IMG/VR virus record: IMGVR_UViG_3300017727_000197
Coordinates: 1 to 21,861 of that record
Source of the DNA: a virus
Strand: one strand, 5' to 3'
DNA: 21,861 bases
Shown here: positions 6,945 to 12,412 of the stretch, piece after piece
Layout: each line of letters starts with the position of its first letter
Position numbering within the stretch: the stretch's first letter is position 1
The notes under the pieces: model-generated
What the model saw: only the letters and a program-made list of their open reading frames with translations
Told to the model about the DNA's origin: nothing
Databases searched by the model: none
Program-made: the position numbers and the translations under genes

Positions 6945-7268
6945 ATGGGTGCGCCAGCTAGACAAGTTAAGAAGGCTGTTAAGAAAATTGAGAGGGCTGT
7001 TAAGAAACCACTAAAGAAAGTAAGTTATGCTGTAAAAGGTGGTAAAGCAAAAGCACGTGGTGGTCCACGTGGTGTAGCACAGGCAGCAGCGGCAACACCA
7101 TCTACAGCAGCAGCCAAGCAACAAGAAGAAGAAATGCAAGCTGCAATAGAAACAGAAGGTGTACAGCGTAGGCGTAGAAAGAAAGGCAAGAAGCAACTTG
7201 TAGCAAAACCAGCAGCTTCTGTTGATGTAGGTGGTAGTGGTGGTTCTGGCTTAAATATACCGAAGTAA
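6945..7268 (+). CDS. Small basic virion protein, resembles T7 gp7.3
   Basis: This 107-aa, strongly basic protein starts at ATG 6945, with AGGGGG just upstream. The in-frame ATG at 6876 lies inside the previous gene and is not needed. The N-terminal half is a Lys/Ala repeat (KKAVKKIERAVKKPLKK), very like the KKAVKKVTKSVKK of T7 gp7.3. A Gly/Ala-rich middle, a helical QQEEEMQAAIETE segment, a basic RRRRKKGKKQL and a Gly-rich end GGSGGSGLNIPK follow. T7 gp7.3 ends in a comparable basic stretch and GGGINI. T7 gp7.3 is a virion/tail-assembly protein ejected with the genome. Position immediately before the portal gene is also the T7 order. Confidence 0.75.
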   Translation: MGAPARQVKKAVKKIERAVKKPLKKVSYAVKGGKAKARGGPRGVAQAAAATPSTAAAKQQEEEMQAAIETEGVQRRRRKKGKKQLVAKPAASVDVGGSGGSGLNIPK

Positions 7269-7278
7269 GGATTAGACT

Positions 7279-8814
7279 ATGGAAATGGAACTAGGTACAG
7301 TAGCTAAACGCTACAGCCAATTGGAAGGTGAACGTGATACCTTTCTTGAACGAGGGCGAGAGGCAGCTAGACTAACTATCCCTACTCTGTTACCAGAGGA
7401 AGGACACAATTCGTCCTCAACATACGCTACACCCTATCAAGGTATTGGTGCTAGGGGTGTAAACAATTTAGCATCAAAATTATTGATGGCTCTCCTACCA
7501 CCTAACACACCTTTCTTTCGCCTCACTATTGATGACTTTGACTTGCAAGAACTTGCAGGTGACAATCGTGGTCAGGTAGAAGAAGGGTTAGCACGTATTG
7601 AACGTGCAGCCTTGGCAGAAATTGAAGGTAAAGCAGTTCGTGTTCCTGTGTTTGAAGCACTAAAGCTTCTCATTGTATCAGGTAATGCGCTTTTATTTAA
7701 AGACCTAAAGGGACAGATGCGTGTGTATCGTCCTGATCGTTACGTAGTTAAGCGTGACATGATGGGGAACGTGCTAGAAATTATTACAAAAGAATCAGTA
7801 GCGGGTATTATGTTGCCAGAGGCAGCACAAGCTGTCATTACAGCAGGTGATACCCCAATGAAGAACCACCACCTATATACCAAGGTTTGCCGTACTAAAA
7901 AAGGATGGGAAACTGAACAAGAGGTAGCAGGTATATCCATTGAGGAGTCCAAGGGTACTTATAAAGTAGACCGCAATCCTTTTATCCCATTACGGTTTAT
8001 CCGTATTGATGGTGAGGACTATGGGCGTGGCTTCATTGAAGAATATTTAGGAGACTTACGTAGTCTTGAAGCACTAACTAAGGCTATTGTTGAAGGCAGT
8101 GCCGCATCAGCAAAGCTACTATTCTTGGTACGTCCTAATGGTACAACCAAGACTAATCAGCTATCGAAAGCACCTAATGGTGCGTTTGTTACTGGTGATG
8201 TTAATGATGTCTCAGCTATGCAAGTACAGAAGTCGGGTGATTTTCGTGTTGCATTAGAAACTATGCGTATGATTAACGACAGATTGGCTGCGGCCTTCCT
8301 GTTGAATAGTGCTGTACAGCGTAATGCTGAACGTGTCACAGCCGAAGAAGTACGTTTTATGGCACAAGAACTAGAGACTGCGCTTGGGGGCGTGTACTCA
8401 GTTCTATCACAAGAGTTTCAGTTGCCTATGATTAACTTGCTGTTGACCTCATTAGAGACACAGGGCAAGATGCCTAAGATGCCAAGGGACAGTGTTAAAC
8501 CTACTGTCGTAACTGGTATTGAGGCTTTAGGGCGTGGGCAAGACCTTAACAAACTTGCTGCTTTCTTACAGTATCTTCAGCCACTTGGTCCTGAAGTTAT
8601 CCAAAGTGAGATGAACCTTGGTGATTACATAGACAGACTTGCAGCATCTCTTGGCATTGATACGTCAGGACTTATTAAGTCAGACGAACAGAAGCAACAA
8701 GAACAGATGATGCAGCAGCAGATGATGCAACAACAAATGTTAGAACAAACAGCAGCAGGTATGGCACAGGGTGCTGCACCACAGCTAGCTAAAGGCGCAG
8801 TAGAAACGGAGTAA
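7279..8814 (+). CDS. Portal / head-tail connector protein, T7 gp8-like
   Basis: This 511-aa protein should form the dodecameric ring through which DNA is packaged and ejected. It aligns along its length with T7 gp8: TPYQGIGARGVNNLASKLL near residue 52, FEALKLLIVSGNALL (about 125-139), IDGEDYGRGFIEEYLGDLRS, and LLNSAVQRNAERVTAEEVRF. The segment ETALGGVYSVLSQEFQLP and GIEALGRGQDLNKL also match. The C terminus has a Gln/Met-rich segment built of near-identical five-residue units (from residue 476), also present in looser form in T7. AAGGA precedes ATG 7279, and the scaffold gene follows after 3 nt. Confidence 0.97.
   Translation: MEMELGTVAKRYSQLEGERDTFLERGREAARLTIPTLLPEEGHNSSSTYATPYQGIGARGVNNLASKLLMALLPPNTPFFRLTIDDFDLQELAGDNRGQVEEGLARIERAALAEIEGKAVRVPVFEALKLLIVSGNALLFKDLKGQMRVYRPDRYVVKRDMMGNVLEIITKESVAGIMLPEAAQAVITAGDTPMKNHHLYTKVCRTKKGWETEQEVAGISIEESKGTYKVDRNPFIPLRFIRIDGEDYGRGFIEEYLGDLRSLEALTKAIVEGSAASAKLLFLVRPNGTTKTNQLSKAPNGAFVTGDVNDVSAMQVQKSGDFRVALETMRMINDRLAAAFLLNSAVQRNAERVTAEEVRFMAQELETALGGVYSVLSQEFQLPMINLLLTSLETQGKMPKMPRDSVKPTVVTGIEALGRGQDLNKLAAFLQYLQPLGPEVIQSEMNLGDYIDRLAASLGIDTSGLIKSDEQKQQEQMMQQQMMQQQMLEQTAAGMAQGAAPQLAKGAVETE
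8704..8748 (+). repeat. Three 15-nt tandem units in the 3' end of the portal gene
   Basis: Three consecutive 15-nt units (8704-8718, 8719-8733, 8734-8748) encode QMMQQ, QMMQQ and QMLEQ. The first two differ only in CAG versus CAA at two codons and the third is more diverged. T7 gp8 has a similar Gln/Met-rich tail, so the repeat probably reflects a tolerated helical tail that changes length by slippage. Confidence 0.7.
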
Positions 8815-8817
8815 CAC

Positions 8818-9582
8818 ATGGCAGATGCCGTAAACACTTATCAAGAAGAACCAGCAGAGTCACGACAACATGTTGACGCTATGCTGGCTAAGGTTGAGGG
8901 TACTCAAGTAGACCCTGAACGTCCAGAATGGTTGCCTGAAAAGTTCAAATCACCAGAGGATATGGCTAAAGCCTACTCTGCACTAGAAGGTAAACTAGGT
9001 AGTAATTCAGAAGCTGAGGCTCAACAAGAAGCAGACAGTCAGACAGAAGATGTTAGTCAGACAGCAAACGAGGTTTCTGAGTTACTTGATGAAAGAGGAC
9101 TAGACTTTGACGTATTCCAACAGGAGTATGCAGAGAATGGAACTCTATCAGACGAAGCATACCAAGCCCTAGAGGAAGCTGGCTTTCCAGAAGCTATGGT
9201 TGACTCATGGATTGAAGGTCAGAACGCTGTTGCGGCTCAGATGACTTCTAATATGCAGTCCCTTGTTGGGGGTGCTGAGGAATACTCTGCTATGGTACAG
9301 TGGGCAGCAGACAATCTTCCTGAGGCAGAGGTTGATGCTTTTAATGCTACAATGGAAACGCAAGATGCAAACCTAATTCAGTTTGCCATCCAAGGTCTAA
9401 GCGCAAGGTATCGAACTAATGCGGAACCTTCCCTACTTCAAGGTGGGACAGGTGAAGTGTCAGGTGGGAAGTTCAATAGCAATGCAGAATTAACTGCTGC
9501 TATGCGTGACCCCAAATACGCGCAAGACCCTGCCTACAGGCAAGCAGTCGCTGATAAGTTGGCTCGTTCCAGCCTGTTCTAA
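8818..9582 (+). CDS. Capsid assembly scaffolding protein, T7 gp9-like
   Basis: This 254-aa acidic, low-complexity helical protein lies directly between portal and major capsid genes, where T7-like phages encode the scaffold that shapes the procapsid and leaves before maturation. Near the N terminus, PERPEWLPEKFKSPEDMAKAYSALEGKLG (about residues 38-66) is the motif typical of T7-type scaffolds. A Glu/Gln/Ser-rich stretch follows, then helical segments, and a C-terminal region with KFNSNAELTAAMRDPKYAQDPAYRQAVADKL that is expected to contact the capsid. T7 gp9 is somewhat longer (about 307 aa). GGAG sits 7 nt before ATG 8818. Confidence 0.93.
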   Translation: MADAVNTYQEEPAESRQHVDAMLAKVEGTQVDPERPEWLPEKFKSPEDMAKAYSALEGKLGSNSEAEAQQEADSQTEDVSQTANEVSELLDERGLDFDVFQQEYAENGTLSDEAYQALEEAGFPEAMVDSWIEGQNAVAAQMTSNMQSLVGGAEEYSAMVQWAADNLPEAEVDAFNATMETQDANLIQFAIQGLSARYRTNAEPSLLQGGTGEVSGGKFNSNAELTAAMRDPKYAQDPAYRQAVADKLARSSLF

Positions 9583-9710
9583 CATTGTTGCATGGGGTTG
9601 GGGGAGAAATCCCCCTTCCTTCTAGTTACATTACGGTGTGCCTAGAAGGGATCACATCCCAAGACCTTACAGGAATGTGCAATCCGCACTGTAGGGTGTA
9701 GAAAGGATTG

Positions 9711-9738
9711 TTAACTCTAACTAACACGAAGCTAACAT
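9711..9738 (+). promoter_or_regulatory. Weak candidate sigma70-type promoter upstream of the capsid gene
   Basis: TTAACT (9711-9716) and TAACAT (9733-9738) each match four of six consensus positions with a 16-nt spacer. The capsid gene needs high expression and no phage polymerase gene is visible, so a host-type promoter here is reasonable. The match is poor, though, and the AT-rich sequence could produce it by chance. Confidence 0.15.
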
Positions 9739-9831
9739 AACAAACGATTACCCCTGACCCCTTGCGAGGGACAATCTTGGAGAAAGGATGTAGTGTAATG
9801 CAGAGTGTACTTAACTCAACATTATACTCAC

Positions 9832-9838
9832 TAAGGAG
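9832..9838 (+). promoter_or_regulatory. Strong Shine-Dalgarno site of the capsid gene
   Basis: TAAGGAG lies 9 nt before ATG 9848, in an unpaired AT-rich stretch. It is among the best ribosome sites in the window, as expected for the most abundant virion protein, and it fixes the capsid start. Confidence 0.85.
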
Positions 9839-9847
9839 TAATTACAA

Positions 9848-10963
9848 ATGGCACAAGCTGCTTCAAATCCGGCCTATAGCGTAAGCTTCCAAGGCCAGAA
9901 TAACAATACAGGTGACGTACGTGACCTATTTCTCAAGCTGTATGCAGGGGAAGTCCTGACAGCCTTTGAGGAAAAGAAAGTCCTTATGGACAAAGTACGC
10001 ACTCGTACAATCTCAAAAGGTAAGTCTGCATCATTCCCAATGACAGGCCGTGCATCTGCTGAATACTTGACCCCCGGAAACGAAATTACTGGTGGACAAT
10101 TACGTGCAGGTGAACGCATCGTCACAATTGATGACTTGCTAATCTCAAGCCAGTTCATTGCTAACATTGATGAAGCCATCAACCACTACGATGTACGTTC
10201 AATCTACTCAAAGGAAGCTGGTATCGCACTAGCTAATGAGGCAGACAAGAACGTAGCACGTATGCTTGTGAAGGCTGCTTTGTCTACCAACGCAACTCGC
10301 GCTGCTGGTCTTGTTCAAGACTACAAAGCCTTTACCGAAGAAGACTTTACAGATAACGTCAACATTGGTGCAGCTACCGCTGACTCAACAGATGCTGCCA
10401 AGCTTGCTAAAGCTATCTTTGACGCACGTAAAGAGATGGAAGTCAAGAACGTACCTACTGATGGTGCTGTTGTTGTACTTGCACCAGATCAGTACTACGC
10501 TCTCTTGGACGTAACTGATGGTAACAAGCTTGTCTACATGAACAAGGACTTTGGTGGTAATGGTTCAATTGCATCAGGCACAGTACCTTCAATTGCTGGG
10601 ATGCCTGTCATCATGTCAAACCACGCCAAAGTATCTAACCTGTATGTGAACTTCACCACAAGCGATGCTAACGAAGGTAAGACATCTGACAATGCACCCC
10701 TAGCAAACACTGCTGGTTCTGGACGCACAACACACTATGACCTACCGACTGCTGCTGTAGACGGTGCTGACATGGTGGCACTTGCTTCTAAGTTCCGTGG
10801 CTTTGTCTTCACACCAGACGCTGTTGCTACTGTCAAGCTTCTTGACCTTGGCATGGAGTCTGAATACCAAATTAATCGTCAAGGCACATTGATGGTGGCA
10901 AAATACGCAATGGGGCATAACGTCCTGCGTCCAGCCGCCTGTATCGGTCTGTCTGAGGTTTAA
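9848..10963 (+). CDS. Major capsid protein, T7 gp10A-like
   Basis: This 371-aa HK97-fold shell protein is slightly longer than T7 gp10A (345 aa). Recognisable segments include LFLKLYAGEVLTAFEEKKV (about 28-46), TISKGKSASFPMTGRASAEYLTPGNE, and ERIVTIDDLLISSQFIANIDEA. The C-terminal region with GFVFTPDAVATVKLLDLGMESEYQ matches too. The start at 9848 is set by a strong TAAGGAG. A long structured leader precedes the gene and an intrinsic terminator follows closely, so its transcript is probably the main late message. I see no sign of a T7-style 10B frameshift extension: the gene ends in tandem-stop sequence TAATAA and the terminator begins within 10 nt. Confidence 0.96.
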   Translation: MAQAASNPAYSVSFQGQNNNTGDVRDLFLKLYAGEVLTAFEEKKVLMDKVRTRTISKGKSASFPMTGRASAEYLTPGNEITGGQLRAGERIVTIDDLLISSQFIANIDEAINHYDVRSIYSKEAGIALANEADKNVARMLVKAALSTNATRAAGLVQDYKAFTEEDFTDNVNIGAATADSTDAAKLAKAIFDARKEMEVKNVPTDGAVVVLAPDQYYALLDVTDGNKLVYMNKDFGGNGSIASGTVPSIAGMPVIMSNHAKVSNLYVNFTTSDANEGKTSDNAPLANTAGSGRTTHYDLPTAAVDGADMVALASKFRGFVFTPDAVATVKLLDLGMESEYQINRQGTLMVAKYAMGHNVLRPAACIGLSEV

Positions 10964-10970
10964 TAAACTT

Positions 10971-11001
10971 GGGGGTAGCTTAACGGCTACTCCCTTTTTT
11001 T
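10971..11001 (+). terminator. Intrinsic terminator after the capsid gene
   Basis: GGGGGTAGC (10971-10979) pairs with GCTACTCCC (10986-10994), a 9-bp stem with one G-U pair and a 6-nt loop. Seven T residues follow immediately (10995-11001). It occupies the place of T7 T-phi, between capsid and tail genes. The next gene starts 14 nt later, leaving no room for a separate promoter, so termination is probably partial and sets the ratio of capsid to tail transcripts. Confidence 0.93.
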
Positions 11002-11014
11002 ATTGGATGGTGTT

Positions 11015-11206
11015 ATGAAAAACCTAAAGATTAAGAAGTCACGTGTGAACGAGGCAGGTAACTACACCAAACCTACCATGCGTAAACGTATGTTCAACAG
11101 TATTAAGTCTGGAAGTAAGGGTGGTAACTCAGGCCAATGGTCTGCTAGGAAAGCACAACTACTAGCAACACGTTATAAGAAAGCAGGTGGGGGCTATACA
11201 TCGTGA
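11015..11206 (+). CDS. Small basic phage protein (63 aa)
   Basis: This is a 63-aa basic protein starting at ATG 11015; an in-frame TTG at 11003 overlaps the terminator and is unlikely. The sequence has the pattern RVNEAGNYTKPTMRKRMF, then IKSGSKGGNSGQWSARKAQLLATRYKKAGGGY. I recall the core GGxxGQWSARKAQLLAxxYKxxGGGY from small proteins in many marine phages, sometimes labelled with a DUF (possibly DUF5872, unverified). Function is unknown; DNA or RNA contact is suggested only by charge. Its TGA overlaps the next start (GTGA). Confidence 0.8.
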   Translation: MKNLKIKKSRVNEAGNYTKPTMRKRMFNSIKSGSKGGNSGQWSARKAQLLATRYKKAGGGYTS

Positions 11207-11439
11207 AAAAGCCTCAGGAAAGTTTAAAGAAGTGGACAAAACAGAAATGGCGAACAAAGTCTGGAAAGAAATCCAGTGCTACTGGCGAAAGATATCTACC
11301 TTCTGCTGCAATAAAGAGCTTATCTGCTGCGGAGTACGCAGCTACAACTGCTGCGAAACGAAAAGGTAAGCAGCAAGGTAAACAGTTTGTAAGACAACCC
11401 CTCAAGATTGCTAAAAAAACAGCACAGTATAGGAAATAG
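11203..11439 (+). CDS. Small basic phage protein with GTG start (78 aa)
   Basis: This 78-aa, highly basic protein starts at GTG 11203 (MKKPQESLKKWTKQKW), overlapping the previous stop by 4 nt, with AGGTGGGGG upstream. Recognisable pieces are WRTKSGKKSSATGERYLPSA and SLSAAEYAATTAAKRKGKQQ, a pattern I recall from small proteins in marine phage genomes of unknown function. The product contains about a quarter Lys/Arg and no hydrophobic segment. Together with its neighbours it forms a four-gene cassette of tiny basic proteins between head and tail genes. Confidence 0.75.
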   Translation: MKKPQESLKKWTKQKWRTKSGKKSSATGERYLPSAAIKSLSAAEYAATTAAKRKGKQQGKQFVRQPLKIAKKTAQYRK

Positions 11440-11441
11440 AT

Positions 11442-11555
11442 ATGCCAAATGTAGCAGGTAAAGAATATAAGTATACTAAAAAGGGTATGGCACAGGCTAA
11501 GGCTGCGGCTAAGAAGACTGGTGCTACCATAAAGTATAAGAAGAAAAAGCCATGA
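11442..11555 (+). CDS. Tiny lysine-rich protein (37 aa)
   Basis: ATG 11442 opens a 37-codon frame that begins MPNVAGKEYKYTKKGMAQAK and ends in TIKYKKKKP, with TGA at 11553-11555. Twelve of the 37 residues are lysine. The pattern (MPxVxGKxYxYTxKGMAxAKxxAKKTG) is one I recall from very small phage proteins of unknown function. It starts 2 nt after the previous stop and its TGA overlaps the next ATG (ATGA), a strong sign that it is translated. It could bind nucleic acid or pack inside the head; both are guesses. Confidence 0.72.
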   Translation: MPNVAGKEYKYTKKGMAQAKAAAKKTGATIKYKKKKP

Positions 11556-11818
11556 GTACAGGTGTAGCTTTATCAATAAAGAAGGGTGAAAAACTTTCTA
11601 CCAAACAAGGCGCAGGACTCACTGCAAAAGGTAGGGCTAAGTACAACAAGGCAACAGGTTCTAAGCTAAAAGCCCCCGCACCTAACCCAAAATCAGATAA
11701 AGAACAGGGACGTAAAAATTCCTTCTGTAAGCGTATGGACGGTGTACGTAAAAGGGCTAAAAATAATGACAGGGCAATAGCATCAATGAAACGATGGAAC
11801 TGTCCACAGGTATCATAG
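11552..11818 (+). CDS. Small basic Cys-containing phage protein (88 aa)
   Basis: This 88-aa basic protein begins MSTGVALSIKKGEKLSTKQG, then has GLTAKGRAKYNKATGSKLKAP, RKNSFCKRMDGVRKRAKNN, and a C-terminal ASMKRWNCP. The combination of LTAKGRxKYNxATGSxLKAP, SFCxRMxGV and SxKRWxC is a recurring phage pattern (I recall it as DUF6321, unverified). The two conserved cysteines are too few for a zinc finger on their own, but could pair or bind metal in a dimer. ATG 11552 overlaps the previous stop. The gene ends 9 nt before tail tube A. Confidence 0.8.
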   Translation: MSTGVALSIKKGEKLSTKQGAGLTAKGRAKYNKATGSKLKAPAPNPKSDKEQGRKNSFCKRMDGVRKRAKNNDRAIASMKRWNCPQVS

Positions 11819-11827
11819 GTAAACGAC

Positions 11828-12412
11828 ATGGCAGGAACAACACAATTAGATGCAGTCAACACAATGCTTTCTGCCATTGGCGAAGCACCAGTTAGTAGTC
11901 TTTCCTCTGGCTTGATTGAAGCAGAGATTGCAGAGACTATCCTTAACACAGTTGACAGAGAAGTACAGTCTATGGGCTGGCACTTTAACACAGAATTAAA
12001 CAAGAATTTTTCACAAGATACTAATGGAGAAATTATTTTACCTGCTAACATTCTTAAAGCAGATGCAACCCTAGTGGCAAACAGTCCTAACTTAGTACAA
12101 CGTGGCCTAAAGATGTATGACAGAAAGAACCACACGTTTAACATTGGTAAAAATGTTGGGCTAGATGTAGTGGTTCAATTAGAATTTACTGATGTACCTG
12201 AGGTAGCAAAGATGTACACGATACTACGTGCTACACGTATCTTTCAAGATCGTGTGGTAGGTTCAGCTACCCTACATGGTTTCCATGAAAAGGACGAAAA
12301 TCGTGCCTTAATGGAACTAAGAGAATTTGACAAATCTGCTGACGATGATAACATATTTGATAACTATGATACATTTAGCATCATTGACAGGCAGGGACGG
12401 AGAACAATGTAA
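11828..12412 (+). CDS. Tail tubular protein A, T7 gp11-like
   Basis: This 194-aa protein forms the ring between portal and nozzle that gates DNA release (T7 gp11, 196 aa). The N-terminal LDAVNTMLSAIGEAPVSSL (7-25), followed by ILNTVDREVQSMGWHFNTE (38-56), is diagnostic. Later, YTILRATRIFQDRVVGS matches the T7 core helix. The C terminus, RRTM, carries the GGAG ribosome site for the next gene, whose ATG overlaps this stop (TAATG). The upstream ribosome site is weak (AGGT), so tail tube A may partly depend on coupling to the small gene before it. Confidence 0.94.
   Translation: MAGTTQLDAVNTMLSAIGEAPVSSLSSGLIEAEIAETILNTVDREVQSMGWHFNTELNKNFSQDTNGEIILPANILKADATLVANSPNLVQRGLKMYDRKNHTFNIGKNVGLDVVVQLEFTDVPEVAKMYTILRATRIFQDRVVGSATLHGFHEKDENRALMELREFDKSADDDNIFDNYDTFSIIDRQGRRTM

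Larger units (their letters stand above)
9583..9847 (+). promoter_or_regulatory. Structured capsid leader: 265-nt intergenic region with several hairpins
   Basis: This is the only long non-coding gap in the window. Inverted repeats I can pair by eye are as follows. H1 (9600-9615) is a 6-bp GC-rich stem closed by a GAAA tetraloop. H2 has arms 9618-9625 and 9642-9649, eight perfect pairs. H3 (9648-9660) is 5 bp with a 3-nt loop and shares bases 9648-9649 with H2. H4 has arms 9665-9672 and 9689-9696, 8 bp with one G-U and an inner 3-bp extension. H5 (9759-9770) is 4 bp. H6 pairs 9704-9711 with 9771-9778 and encloses H5. H1 is followed by TTCCTT, not a U-run, so it is not a standard terminator. 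The region likely controls transcript end/processing and translation of the abundant capsid protein; that role is inference. AGAAAGGAT occurs twice (9700-9708, 9781-9789). Confidence 0.6.

Noticed and set aside
9600-9616. The GC-rich GAAA-loop hairpin after the scaffold gene as an intrinsic terminator.
   Set aside because: The downstream sequence is TTCCTTCTAG rather than a U-run, so it is better treated as part of the leader structure.
9822-9838. TTATAC-TCACTA-AGG near the capsid start resembles a T7 RNA polymerase promoter core.
   Set aside because: It needs a three-base gap and other mismatches to fit, and transcription from it would start at the ribosome site, leaving no leader. TATACT as a bacterial -10 fails for the same reason and has no -35 partner.
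9798-9884. A 28-codon frame starting ATG 9798 with a fair ribosome site and overlapping the capsid start; a possible leader peptide.
   Set aside because: Short, unremarkable composition and no supporting family; it may arise by chance in the leader. Ribosome profiling would settle it.
10964-11014. A T7-style 10B frameshift extension of the capsid protein.
   Set aside because: The capsid gene ends in TAATAA and the terminator stem begins within 10 nt; no slippery site or downstream extension frame is visible.
11524-12144. A 206-codon minus-strand frame across the small basic gene and tail tube A.
   Set aside because: It is antisense to two well-supported genes and has no recognisable domain.
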